Notes under the pieces: model-generated
The model's input: only the letters and a program-made list of their open reading frames with translations
Told to the model about the DNA's origin: nothing
Database searches by the model: none
Part shown: in pieces, positions 17,687 to 26,434 of the stretch
Position numbering within the stretch: the stretch's first letter is position 1
How the letters are laid out: every line of letters begins with the position of its first letter
Made by a program: the position numbers and the translations under genes
Assembly (NCBI GenBank): GCA_019056435.1
Contig: CP077641.1
Location: 806,001 to 870,000 of the forward strand
Length of the DNA: 64,000 bases
Source: Stutzerimonas stutzeri
GTDB taxonomy: Bacteria; Pseudomonadota; Gammaproteobacteria; Pseudomonadales; Pseudomonadaceae
Direction: 5' to 3'

Positions 17687-18616
17687 ATGCGCCGTCTGCC
17701 CGCCCTTGCATTCACCTGTCTGCTGGCTGCCACCCTCGGGGCCCACGCCGACAGCACCGCCAAGGTCGACCAGACCGGCGACAGCAACACCGCCAGCATC
17801 GAGCAGAGCGGCCCGCTCAACGAGGCACTCGTCAGGCAGAACGGCACCGGCAACAGCGGCTCGATCTATCAGGCCGACACCGCTGAATCGAACCAGGGTA
17901 GCGTCGTCCAGCTGGGCAGTGGCAACGAGGCCTCGATCTACCAGGCGCCAGATAGCCACTTCGCCACGGCCAGCGTCTATCAGCAGGGCAATGACAACCG
18001 CGCCGAGGTCCAGCAGACCTGGTACGCCAATGACCTGCTCTTGAGCAGCGTCGGTGACGGCAATTTCATTTCGGCCAGCCAGAGCGGGCTGGCACAGGCC
18101 GAGGCCTACCAGGTCGGCAACGACAACTCCGTCACCCTGACCCAGGACGGCATCTATCACGGCACCCGGACGACCATTTACCAGGTCGGCGACGAGAACA
18201 TCGCCAGCGTCGCGCAGGGCGACGCCGGGTTCATTCAGCTGGCGCAGAACGGCAACCAGAACACTGCGCGCATCGATCAGAACGCGCTGTTCGGCGAAGT
18301 CGTCTTCAACCAGACCGGCGACGGCAACCTGCTGACCGTGGCGCAAAACGGCCGAGGTCAGGCCTTCCGCGGCTCTTCGACCGGCAACGGCAACAGCGTC
18401 GAGCTGGTTCAGGAATTCGAAGGCCACCAGGCCAGCGTGGTGCAGATCGGCAATGACAACCTGGCCGACATCCGCCAGACCGGCGAATACAGCGAGGCGC
18501 GTATCAGCCAGGTCGGCGATGCCAATTCCGCGTACATCAACCAGGCTGCGGCGACCGTGAGCGCCTTCATCCAGCAGACCGGCAGCGGCAACCTGGCGAC
18601 CATCAACCAGCAATGA
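17687..18616 (+). CDS. csgA: Curlin major subunit CsgA-like (long form)
   Basis: A 309-residue secreted protein: signal peptide about 1-21, then at least ten curlin repeats (for example VDQTGDSNTASIEQSG, QVGNDNSVTLTQDG, QIGNDNLADIRQTG, QTGSGNLATINQQ). It is about twice the length of enteric CsgA (about 150 residues), so the beta-solenoid would have roughly twice the rungs. Q, N and G dominate, as expected for extracellular amyloid fibres of biofilm. It ends on a complete repeat. It is preceded by AAAGGA at good spacing. Confidence 0.88.
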   Translation: MRRLPALAFTCLLAATLGAHADSTAKVDQTGDSNTASIEQSGPLNEALVRQNGTGNSGSIYQADTAESNQGSVVQLGSGNEASIYQAPDSHFATASVYQQGNDNRAEVQQTWYANDLLLSSVGDGNFISASQSGLAQAEAYQVGNDNSVTLTQDGIYHGTRTTIYQVGDENIASVAQGDAGFIQLAQNGNQNTARIDQNALFGEVVFNQTGDGNLLTVAQNGRGQAFRGSSTGNGNSVELVQEFEGHQASVVQIGNDNLADIRQTGEYSEARISQVGDANSAYINQAAATVSAFIQQTGSGNLATINQQ

Positions 18617-18658
18617 CCCGGTAGCGCTCGCCTGGGCGGTACCGGAGCGGAGCCTCGC

Positions 18659-19138
18659 ATGATGAGCGTCGTCACCCTGGCCGGCGTGCTGCTTGCCGCC
18701 GGGCCAGTCACCGCCCGCCTGGAGCTCACACCCGACCAGGGTGATCGGCTCGCGCTGCGGCTGTGCTTCAGCAGCCCACAGGCACACCACCTGCGCTACC
18801 GGCTCGAGGTCCGCAGCAGTGGCAAGGCTGGCACCAGCCGCAGCAGCCAGTCGGGCGAGCTGACTTCCGGCCCCACCCCGCAATGTCCGTTGAACAACCG
18901 CCTCGCCCTGAACCCTGACACCCAGATCCAGGCGACGCTGGAATGGTCCCTGGATGGCCAGCCGCAGCCACCCATCCAGCAGCGATACCCGACGGCGCAG
19001 CCGACCGGCCCGACCCCGGCCGAACCGGCGCCCGGAGAGCCAGTGCTGCCCGGTATCGGCGTGCCTGAGGCAGACGAAGAGTTGATGGCCCGCACCGATC
19101 CAGACACGTGCCCGCCTCCACACGGGCGCCCGGTTTAG
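18659..19138 (+). CDS. csgH: Curli assembly chaperone CsgH
   Basis: A 159-residue secreted protein with a short signal peptide (about 1-19). A beta-rich domain follows with the CsgC/CsgH-type serine-rich motif KAGTSRSSQSGEL, then a proline-rich tail (about 110-159). CsgH is the periplasmic inhibitor of premature curlin polymerisation found outside enterics. It sits 42 bases after csgA. Its last bases overlap by four the stop of the convergent acyltransferase gene. The long Pro-rich tail is unusual for the family. Confidence 0.75.
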   Translation: MMSVVTLAGVLLAAGPVTARLELTPDQGDRLALRLCFSSPQAHHLRYRLEVRSSGKAGTSRSSQSGELTSGPTPQCPLNNRLALNPDTQIQATLEWSLDGQPQPPIQQRYPTAQPTGPTPAEPAPGEPVLPGIGVPEADEELMARTDPDTCPPPHGRPV

Positions 19139-20286
19139 ACGCGAGACAGCCCCAACGGCTCGTTGCGCACCAGCCGCCGTCCCCATTCGATGCCTTTCAG
19201 CTCAATGCAGTGGTAGGTCAGCGTCGACACGGCGAAGACCATCGCCAGCTCCAGCAGGGTCAGCAGATCGTCGACGATCCAGTTGCCAGAACTGATGTAA
19301 CGCATGATCTGCTCAGTGCCCGGCTTGTCGAGAATGACGGTGTAGCTCGTCCCGGTGACCTTCGACAGCACCACCGCCGCGCTGGTGAAGGCGAAGATCA
19401 CTGCCGCATGGGTCAGGTAGATCGAGAACGACAGCTCCCCGAGGCGCGTGAACAGCTGGCGCCGGAGCAAGGCCGACACGGCGCCCCGCTCCCCGGCGAA
19501 CACCAGTACCACGACGCAGAACAGCAGGCTGGCGACGATGCCCTGGTGCGCGGTCGGGTGGGTCAGGGTGCGGTAGACGAGCAGCACGCAGAGCACCTCC
19601 AGGGCACTGAAGAACAGCCTGTCGTCGAGCCGCTGCAGCGCCGGTTCGAGGGCCCGGTACAGGCGATAGGTCAGGGCACCGGCAAAGAAGCACGAAGCGC
19701 CACGCCAGATGAATGGCTTGATCACGTCCAGTTCGACATAGAGCGCGCTGAAGGACACCAGCGTCGCCAGGGCCAGGATCGGCCCGCAGTAGCGCGGCGC
19801 CACCAGCAGCACCAACGCCAGCAGCAGGTACAGGTAGTACTCGATGCTGATGCTCCAGGCCGGCGTGTTGAACGACAGGCTGTTGAAGTCACCGATCCAG
19901 GACTGCAGCAGCAGCGCGTTGGGCAGGATCTCGCTCGGCGCGGTCTTGCCGCTGAACGCCGGATCGTTGAAGGCGAAGCCGTGATGCTCGGCCCACAGCT
20001 TGCCGAACTCCAGGCCGATGAATACCAGCAACATCACCAGATGCAGCGGATACAGCCGGAAGGTGCGGCTGATCAGAAAGCGCCTGAGCACCTCGGCATC
20101 GAACAGTCGCGTGCCGTAAGCGTGGTACATGACGAACCCGCTGAGCACGAAGAAGAATTCGACGAACAGGTCCGCATGGCGGAAGAAGGTCAGCTCCGAA
20201 AAACTCAGCAGGATCTGCGTATGGAACAGCACCACCGCGACCGCGCAGATACCGCGAAAACCATCCAGTACAACGAAACGTCTCAT
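19135..20286 (-). CDS. Acyltransferase family 3 (OafA/YrhL-type) membrane protein
   Basis: A 383-residue integral membrane protein with about ten helices. The start MRRFVVLDGFRGICAVAVVLFHT carries the family DG.RG motif and the essential His of the first helix. A further signature is FFVLSGFVMYHAY near residue 45. These proteins O-acetylate surface sugars such as lipopolysaccharide or exopolysaccharide. Nothing nearby shows the sugar. It is convergent with csgH and transcribed on its own. Confidence 0.88.
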   Translation of the reverse strand: MRRFVVLDGFRGICAVAVVLFHTQILLSFSELTFFRHADLFVEFFFVLSGFVMYHAYGTRLFDAEVLRRFLISRTFRLYPLHLVMLLVFIGLEFGKLWAEHHGFAFNDPAFSGKTAPSEILPNALLLQSWIGDFNSLSFNTPAWSISIEYYLYLLLALVLLVAPRYCGPILALATLVSFSALYVELDVIKPFIWRGASCFFAGALTYRLYRALEPALQRLDDRLFFSALEVLCVLLVYRTLTHPTAHQGIVASLLFCVVVLVFAGERGAVSALLRRQLFTRLGELSFSIYLTHAAVIFAFTSAAVVLSKVTGTSYTVILDKPGTEQIMRYISSGNWIVDDLLTLLELAMVFAVSTLTYHCIELKGIEWGRRLVRNEPLGLSRV

Positions 20287-20524
20287 TCCTGCACCTTGCT
20301 AGACATCCAGGCATGTCCTCTGCGCGTTGCGCAGGCCGTCCTGGCCGAGGGTTGTCGAAGGGGAGCGTGCTCCCGGCCAATCTGAGAGCAATTGGCCATC
20401 AAACTAGTTCCGGCGCGCCGCGCATCGCATCCAGAAAAGCGCCACCTATCACCTCCGGGAACCGCAAGCGGGGCCTTGGCTTCTACCGAGCCAAGCCACG
20501 CTCTGACTATTTCGAGGAGATCCG

Positions 20525-21535
20525 ATGCGCATATCCCTGAAACCCCTGCATGAGCAGGTCATCGTCATCACCGGCGCGTCCAGCGGGATCGGCCTGGCAA
20601 CCGCACGCCTGGCCGTCGAACGCGGCGCGCGTGTCGTGCTGGTGGCGCGCAACGAAGAGGCGCTGCAGGACATCAAGCAGCAGCTGAACGCCGGCGAACG
20701 GGTGCTACACGTGCAGGCCGACGTTGGCGACCGTGCCCAGCTGGAGCGCGTAGCCAACGAAACCATCACGCACTTCGGCGGTTTCGACACCTGGATCAAC
20801 AACGCCGGCAGCTCCGTCTGGGGCCGCTTCGATGAGGTCAGCGACGACGATCACCAGCAGGTCATGCAGACCAACTTCTGGGGCACCCACTACGGCTGTG
20901 CGATCGCACTCAAGCATCTGCGGGACAAGGGCGGCGCCCTGATCAACATCGGCAGCGTCGAATCGGCCAACGCGCTGCCCTTTCACGCCAGCTACAGCGC
21001 CAGCAAGCATGCGATCAAGGCCATGACCGACGTGCTGCGGGTGGAGCTGCAGAAGTCCGGCACCCCCGTCTCGGTGACCCTGGTGCGGCCATCCTCGACC
21101 GACACCCAGTTCATGGACCATTCGAAAAACTACCTGCCCAGCGCGCCGGTCTTTCCACCGCCGGTCTACGCGCCCGAGGTGGTGGCGCGCGCCATTCTCG
21201 ATGCGGCCGAGCATCCGCAGCGCGACGTCTACATCGGCAACGCCAAGCTGCTTTCCAAGCTGGCGCAGAATGCGCCACGCCTGGCCGACTGGATCAACCG
21301 CACCTTCGTCTACGACGCCATCCAGAGCGGCCGCCCGGATCGCCACCCGCAGGGCGCGCTTCACGCCAGCGACGTGGGCCACGCCGGGGACGGACGGGTC
21401 AGCGGCGGCTACCCGGGCCACGTGCTCAGGCACAGCCTCTACACCCGCGCCACGCAGCATCCGGTCGCCACCACTGCCGCCGTGGCCGTGGGCGCCGCGG
21501 CGCTGATCGCCCTGTTCGGCCGGCGCGGTCGCTGA
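20525..21535 (+). CDS. SDR-family oxidoreductase
   Basis: A 336-residue classical short-chain dehydrogenase. The cofactor motif TGASSGIG starts near residue 18. The NNAG motif lies near residue 96. A catalytic serine in NIGSVES is followed by YSASK near residue 158. The C-terminal extension (about 260-336) ends in a hydrophobic helix (ATTAAVAVGAAALIALFG) that may anchor the enzyme to the membrane. The ATG at 20525 follows GAGGAGA. The substrate is unknown. The oprH promoter box begins ten bases after the stop. Confidence 0.85.
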   Translation: MRISLKPLHEQVIVITGASSGIGLATARLAVERGARVVLVARNEEALQDIKQQLNAGERVLHVQADVGDRAQLERVANETITHFGGFDTWINNAGSSVWGRFDEVSDDDHQQVMQTNFWGTHYGCAIALKHLRDKGGALINIGSVESANALPFHASYSASKHAIKAMTDVLRVELQKSGTPVSVTLVRPSSTDTQFMDHSKNYLPSAPVFPPPVYAPEVVARAILDAAEHPQRDVYIGNAKLLSKLAQNAPRLADWINRTFVYDAIQSGRPDRHPQGALHASDVGHAGDGRVSGGYPGHVLRHSLYTRATQHPVATTAAVAVGAAALIALFGRRGR

Positions 21536-21544
21536 CGAAGGTTC

Positions 21545-21583
21545 GTTCAGCCGACGTTCAGACAAGGTTCAGGCGGTGTTCAG
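21545..21583 (+). promoter_or_regulatory. Four-copy GTTCAG direct repeat array (PhoP box) of oprH-phoPQ
   Basis: GTTCAG occurs four times at exactly 11-base steps (21545, 21556, 21567, 21578). This is the pattern bound head-to-tail by OmpR/PhoB-type regulators. The last copy ends 11 bases before a CAGGAT sequence (near 21595) that could serve as the -10, the spacing of PhoP-activated promoters. It precedes oprH-phoP-phoQ, so autoregulation is likely. Confidence 0.75.
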
Positions 21584-21639
21584 GGGCTCCCGCGCAGGAT
21601 GGATGCGTCATTCATCCATTGCTGCAAAGGAGCGACACC

Positions 21640-22245
21640 ATGAAAACGCTGCAGACCCTGGCCATCGCCACCAGCCTGAGCCTCGTGACCCTGGGTGCCC
21701 ATGCCGCGGACAACTTCGCCGGCCTGACCTGGGGCAAGAGCACGTCCAACATCGACCGTTCGAGTACGCTCAAGCAGAACATGGCGGGCCCGAACCGCTT
21801 CGATGACGTCATCAAGAACAGCGGTACCTGGGGCGTTCGTGCCGGTCAGATGACCGACGAAGCGCGCTACTACGCCACCTACGAAAATGTCTCCGATGAC
21901 TATGGCAACGGCCTGAAGCTGCGCCAGCAGAACCTGATCGGCAGCTACGACGTCTTCCTTCCGGTGGGCGACAGCACTCGCCTGTTCGGCGGCGCGAGCG
22001 CCGGCCTGACCAAGCTGGAAAAAGAGTCCAGCGGTTACAGCCGCGACAGCGACATCGGTTACCTGGTCGGCCTGCAGGCCGGCGTGCTGCAGCGGGTCAG
22101 CGACAACGCATCGGTCGAGGCCGGCTATCGTTATCTGCGCAGCAATGCTGGCACCGAGGTCGCCGAGCGCGGCGTCGGCAAGGTCGGCTCGATCGACCTG
22201 CACAGCACCGGGCAGGCCTACCTCGGTGTGAATTACCATTTCTGA
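21640..22245 (+). CDS. oprH: Outer membrane protein OprH
   Basis: A 201-residue protein with a signal peptide (about 1-23, ending AHA-ADN). The beta-barrel strands read DNFAGLTWGKS, GTWGIRAGQ-like, YYATYENVSDD, LRQQNLIGSYDVFLP and DLHSTGQAYLGVNYHF. The order and wording closely follow P. aeruginosa OprH, an eight-stranded barrel that binds lipopolysaccharide when magnesium is low. The start at 21640 has AAAGGAG upstream. It is first in the operon with phoP and phoQ. Confidence 0.92.
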   Translation: MKTLQTLAIATSLSLVTLGAHAADNFAGLTWGKSTSNIDRSSTLKQNMAGPNRFDDVIKNSGTWGVRAGQMTDEARYYATYENVSDDYGNGLKLRQQNLIGSYDVFLPVGDSTRLFGGASAGLTKLEKESSGYSRDSDIGYLVGLQAGVLQRVSDNASVEAGYRYLRSNAGTEVAERGVGKVGSIDLHSTGQAYLGVNYHF

Positions 22246-22280
22246 GCCGGCGCCTGCCGCTTCGGCTGACACGGAAAAAC

Positions 22281-22306
22281 ACGGCCGGGACTGCGCTCCC
22301 GGCCGT
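22281..22306 (+). promoter_or_regulatory. Strong hairpin between oprH and phoP
   Basis: A perfect ten-base stem (ACGGCCGGGA and TCCCGGCCGT) around CTGCGC, with no T run after it. It lies in the 80-base gap of the operon. Because it lacks a U tract, it is more likely a partial attenuator or an mRNA-stabilising element that sets phoPQ below oprH than a full terminator. Confidence 0.5.
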
Positions 22307-22325
22307 CTGCATACAGGAGCCGTCG

Positions 22326-23003
22326 ATGAAAGTGCTGGTGGTGGAAGACGAGGCGCTGCTGCGCCACCACCTCAAGACCCGCCTGAGCGAAAGCGGCCAT
22401 GTGGTCGATGCGGTGGCGGACGCCGAAGAGGCGCTGTACCGAACGCGTGAATACAACCATGACGTGGCCATCATCGATCTCGGGTTGCCCGGCGTCTGCG
22501 GGCTCGACCTGATCCGCCAGCTACGCAGCAATGGCGAAGCCTTTCCAATCCTCATCCTCACCGCACGAGGCAACTGGCAGGACAAGGTCGAAGGGCTTGC
22601 TGCCGGTGCCGACGACTACCTGGTCAAACCGTTTCAGTTCGAAGAACTCGAGGCCCGGTTGAATGCCCTGCTCCGGCGCTCGTCCGGTTTTACCCAGGCC
22701 AGCATCGAGGCCGGTCCCTTGAAGCTCGACCTCAACCGCAAGCAGGCGACAGTGGCTGGCGAGCCCTTGGCGCTGACCGCTTTCGAGTACCGCATACTCG
22801 AATACCTCATGCGCCACCAGCAGCAGGTGGTCGCCAAGGAGCGGCTGATGGAGCAGCTCTACCCCGACGACAGCGAGCGTGACACCAACGTCATCGAAGT
22901 GCTGGTCGGGCGGCTGAGGCGCAAGCTCGAAGCCCAGGGCGGACTCAAGCCCATCGATACCGTTCGCGGCCTCGGCTACCTGTTCACCGAGCGCTGCCGA
23001 TGA
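22326..23003 (+). CDS. phoP: Response regulator PhoP
   Basis: A 225-residue OmpR-type regulator. The receiver has the acidic pair E8-D9, the phospho-Asp D51 in IIDLGLPG, and K101 in LVKPFQFEELEARL. The winged helix spans about 125-220 (LTAFEYRILEYLMRH, then ERDTNVIEVLVGRLRRKL). It reads very close to P. aeruginosa PhoP. The stop overlaps the phoQ start by four bases. It likely binds the GTTCAG array upstream of oprH. Confidence 0.95.
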   Translation: MKVLVVEDEALLRHHLKTRLSESGHVVDAVADAEEALYRTREYNHDVAIIDLGLPGVCGLDLIRQLRSNGEAFPILILTARGNWQDKVEGLAAGADDYLVKPFQFEELEARLNALLRRSSGFTQASIEAGPLKLDLNRKQATVAGEPLALTAFEYRILEYLMRHQQQVVAKERLMEQLYPDDSERDTNVIEVLVGRLRRKLEAQGGLKPIDTVRGLGYLFTERCR

Positions 23004-24387
23004 TGCGCCGCTGGCTGGCGCGCGCCCGCGTTCGGCGCAACGGCGGCCTGTCACTGCGCCTGCGGCTGATGCTCGGCGCGACCCTTCTGGCCGTGCTCTT
23101 CATGCTGGCGTTGCTGCCCGTTCTGCAGGCCGCCTTCAGCCTGGCCTTCGAGCGCGTCATTGCCCAGCGGCTCGCTGCCGATGCCAACACCCTGATCACC
23201 GCGGCGCGCCTGGACGACGGTCGGCTGGTCATGCCCGAACGGCTCCCGGACGAGGAGTTCGACCTGCCCGATGCCGGCCTGCTCGGCTTTATCCACGACC
23301 CGGCGGGGGGCGGGTCTGGCAATCGCGGTCGGCCGAGGACGAACACATCGACTACCAGCCGCGCTACCACGGGGGCGTCACCGAGTTTCGCCGCGTGCGC
23401 GACCAGGACGGCCGCGAGTATTTCGTCTATGACGTGGAGCTGCGTCTACCCGGCGATACGAGCGAAGGCTACAGCTTCATCACCATGCAGCCCACCAGCG
23501 AGTATCGCAGCATGTTCGGCGAGTTTCGCCGCCAGCTGTACGGCTGGCTGGGTGGCGGGCTGTTGCTGCTCCTGGCGTTGCTCTGGCTGGGGCTGACCTG
23601 GGGCTTCCGCTCGCTCAAGCGCCTGAGCCGCGAACTGGATCAGGTCGAATCCGGCCGCCTCGAGCGGCTCAGCGACCAGCATCCGCGCGAGCTGCTGCGC
23701 CTGACGCGTTCGCTGAACCGTCTGCTCGACGGTGAACGCCGCCAGCGCGAGCAGTACCGGCACTCGCTCGGCGACCTGGCGCACAGCCTGAAGACGCCGC
23801 TCACGGTGCTGCAAAGCGTGGGCGAGACGATCAGCGCCCAGCCTGGCAGCCGCGAGCACGCGCAGATCATGCGCGCCCAGATCGAGCGCATGAGTCAGCA
23901 GATCGGCTATCAGCTGCAGCGCGCCAGCCTCGGCCAGAGCGGCCTGGTTCGTCACCGCGTCGCCCTTGAGCAGCTGCTCGAACGCCTTTGTTCGACCCTG
24001 GACAAGGTCTACCAGGACAAACGCGTGCAGGTCGACATGCAACTGCCTGCCGGCGCCACGCTCCCGCTGGAACAGGGCGCGCTGATGGAGCTGCTCGGCA
24101 ATCTGCTGGAAAACGCCTATCGCCTCTGCGTGCGGCAGGTGCGCATCCGCTACCGACAGGAGGCCGATCAGCTGCTGTTGAGTATCGAGGACGACGGGCC
24201 CGGGGTGCCGGTCGCTCAGCGCGCACGCATCGTTCGACGCGGCGAACGCCTGGATGTACAGCACCCGGGCCAGGGCATCGGCCTGGCGGTGGTCAAGGAC
24301 ATTCTCGACAGCTATGGCGGCGAACTGCGCCTGGACGACTCCAGCCTCGGCGGCGCCGCGTTCCATGTCCGCCTGCCGGTCGATTGA
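23000..24387 (+). CDS. phoQ: Sensor histidine kinase PhoQ (frameshifted)
   Basis: Membrane sensor kinase of the magnesium/cationic-peptide PhoPQ system. TM1 is at about 24-44, followed by a periplasmic domain and TM2 (GGGLLLLLALLWLGLTWGF). HAMP follows, then the H box HSLGDLAHSLKTPL and ATPase motifs (LLENAYR, EDDGPGVP, GQGIGLAVVKDI). The frame breaks in the periplasmic domain. Adding one G to the run at 23305-23310 joins HDPAGG to RVWQSRSAEDEHIDYQPRY and restores about 462 residues. A sequencing error is the likely cause. Confidence 0.92.
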
Positions 24388-24473
24388 GCCGACGAAGGGC
24401 ACGCCGGTGACGGTCCGGTTTTCGCGTCTGGCTGCTAGAGTTCACCCCTCTCACACGCATCGGACGCAGCGGC

Positions 24474-24917
24474 ATGTCACTGGACGATCAAAAACGCCTG
24501 GTTCGCAACCACGTCGACCTCACCTGGAATCGCGGCCGCATGGCGCTGGCCGAGCAGATGCACAGCAAGGATTTCCTGTACAAGAGTTCCTTCGTTGGCC
24601 ACCCGCTCAACAGCACCGCCTTCCTCGCCCTGGTGGCGCAGATCCGCACGGCCATGCCGGACCTGGAAGTGGTCATCGAAGAGTGCATCGCCGAGGACGA
24701 CAAGGTCGTCACCTGGAGCACCCTGATTGGCACCATCCAGACCCCTGCACTCGGCTATCCGCCCAGCGACAAGATCCTCAGCATCTCCGCCATGGCGTTC
24801 TGGACGCTCACACCGGCCGGACACATTCGCGAGATCTGCACCATGTTCGACATGGAAAGCTTCCGCTCGCAGCTCGGCCTGAACACGCGCACCTACGCGG
24901 AAAAGGCCTTGCCCTAG
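24474..24917 (+). CDS. Ester cyclase / SnoaL-like NTF2-fold protein
   Basis: A 147-residue soluble protein with an NTF2-like cone fold. A helical start (QKRLVRNHVDLTWNRGR) leads to the family stretch FVGHPLNSTAFLALVAQIRTAMPDL. Paired strands VVIEECIAEDDKVVTWSTLIGT and a final strand follow. SnoaL-like proteins include polyketide cyclases, but most bacterial singletons have no known substrate. It stands alone, 86 bases after phoQ and 72 bases before the next gene. Confidence 0.8.
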   Translation: MSLDDQKRLVRNHVDLTWNRGRMALAEQMHSKDFLYKSSFVGHPLNSTAFLALVAQIRTAMPDLEVVIEECIAEDDKVVTWSTLIGTIQTPALGYPPSDKILSISAMAFWTLTPAGHIREICTMFDMESFRSQLGLNTRTYAEKALP

Positions 24918-24989
24918 CGGTCGGCGCGCAGTCATCCGGCGCCGTTCAGGGTCTACTGTGCATTCGCCCCGTATTCGAAGGCAGGTTGA

Positions 24990-25646
24990 ATGCTCCGGCC
25001 GTTGTTGCTCGCCACCCTGGTTGTTGTCGTTGTTCTCGCGCTGATCCTCTCGGCCATCGACCCGCATGACCGCACCACCTGGCTGCTCGAGGTGATGCCG
25101 GCGGCGTTGCTGCTGCCGGCACTGATGTACAGCCATCGACGCTTCCCGTTGTCGTCGCTGCTGTACTTGTTGCTGGGCGTCATGGCGTTGGGGCTGATCG
25201 CCGGTGGGCATTACAGCTTTGCCCGGGTGCCGTTGGGATTCTGGCTGCAGGAGTGGCTGGACCTCAGCCGCAATCCATACGACCGGCTCGGCCACGTGCT
25301 GCAGGGCGTCATCCCGGCGCTGCTGGCACGGGAATGGCTGATCCGCGGGGCCCGAGTCAGGGGTCGTCACCTGCTGCCGTTCCTCTGCGTATGCGTGGCG
25401 ATGATGGTCAGCTCCGTCTACGAACTGGTCGAGTGGGCCGCAGCCCTGGCGCTGGGCCAGGGCGCGGAAGCGTTCCTCGGTATGCAGGGCGATGAATGGG
25501 ACACCCAGGCCGACATGTTCTGTGCCCTGCTCGGTGCCGTCGCGGCCATGACCCTGCTGGTCCCCCTGCACGACCGCAGCCTCGCGGCCCTGGACGAACC
25601 CCGCCCAGCCCGCTGCAAGCCCACGGGTGAACGCCTGGCCGAGTAG
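24990..25646 (+). CDS. DUF2238 (YjdF-like) inner membrane protein
   Basis: A 218-residue protein with six hydrophobic segments. The family signatures are all present: a His-Tyr loop (GGHYSFARVPLG near residue 70), PYDRLGHVLQGVIPAL near residue 95, SSVYELVEW near residue 140, and GDEWDTQADM near residue 170. DUF2238 proteins are conserved, but their role is unknown. The ATG at 24990 starts directly with the first helix. Confidence 0.85.
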   Translation: MLRPLLLATLVVVVVLALILSAIDPHDRTTWLLEVMPAALLLPALMYSHRRFPLSSLLYLLLGVMALGLIAGGHYSFARVPLGFWLQEWLDLSRNPYDRLGHVLQGVIPALLAREWLIRGARVRGRHLLPFLCVCVAMMVSSVYELVEWAAALALGQGAEAFLGMQGDEWDTQADMFCALLGAVAAMTLLVPLHDRSLAALDEPRPARCKPTGERLAE

Positions 25647-25768
25647 CGATGACGCGGCTCCGGCGAGTATCAAGACGGTCAATGACCACTATCGACACGC
25701 TCGCGTTTGTCCCCTCGGCGCGCCCCCGTAGCATAGGTCCCGTACCCAGCTACACAGAGGACTCTCTC

Positions 25769-26206
25769 ATGAAAAAGCTACTTGCAAGCCTGGTTCTTGC
25801 CAGCGTCGCCTCCAGCGCACTCGCCGTACCACCGAGCCACCCGCAACCCGTCCTGGGCGAGGCGCAGGGCGCCGCTACCGTCCGCAAGGACGTGATGACC
25901 CAACCCGGACTGGCTGAAAACGGCTTCGAGCGTACCCCGCTCGGCCAGTTGTTCGCCGAGGACGGTTTCGACCTCACCCCACAGGCTGATCGCCTCGCCG
26001 ATGATGGCTTCGATCGTACGCCTATCGGCCAGTTGCTCGCCGATGATGGTTTCGAACGTACCCCACTCGGTCAGTTGCTCGCCGAGGACGGTTTCGACCT
26101 CACCCCACAGGCCGACCGCCTTGCCGATGATGGCTTCGAGCGTACTCCGCTCGGTCAGTTGCTCGCCGAGGATGGCAGCGACCGCACCGGAATCGGCAGT
26201 GTCTGA
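25769..26206 (+). CDS. Secreted protein built of 14-residue tandem repeats
   Basis: A 145-residue protein with a signal peptide (MKKLLASLVLASVASSALA, cleaved near 19). After a short linker come seven repeats of 14 residues, consensus (E/D)DGF(E/D)RTPLGQLLA. Two copies read EDGFDLTPQADRLA and the last is a partial EDGSDRTGIGSV. At the DNA level the unit is 42 bp. The ATG at 25769 follows AGAGGA, so the longer frame from 25649 is not needed. It has no family I can name. Acidic repeats with fixed Thr-Pro pairs suggest an extended periplasmic or surface protein. A terminator follows directly. Confidence 0.75.
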   Translation: MKKLLASLVLASVASSALAVPPSHPQPVLGEAQGAATVRKDVMTQPGLAENGFERTPLGQLFAEDGFDLTPQADRLADDGFDRTPIGQLLADDGFERTPLGQLLAEDGFDLTPQADRLADDGFERTPLGQLLAEDGSDRTGIGSV

Positions 26207-26222
26207 GCTCCGCTCCACCTTC

Positions 26223-26247
26223 AAGGCGCCGTTGGCGCCTTTTTTTT
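26223..26247 (+). terminator. Rho-independent terminator of the repeat-protein gene
   Basis: AAGGCGCC pairs with GGCGCCTT around GTT, and eight T follow the last C of the stem. It sits 17 bases after the stop. Confidence 0.9.
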
Positions 26248-26434
26248 GCCTGAAAAAAGCTCGATCGGTGTCGCAAAAAGGGGTGCATCCCAGTGCCGCA
26301 CCTCGGTGGCTACCGCTATTTCTTGTACAACATCAATACCAAAGTACAATTTATGTAATATCTAAGTGCCAGCATTATGACCGTGTGGTCGCTTCATGGA
26401 TGACGCTCCGCTCATCAACCCACCGAGAACATCC

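Noticed and set aside
17657..19186. 509-codon open frame opposite csgA and csgH
   Set aside because: It mirrors the curlin repeats. The sense strand gives signal peptides and curlin repeats, the antisense none.
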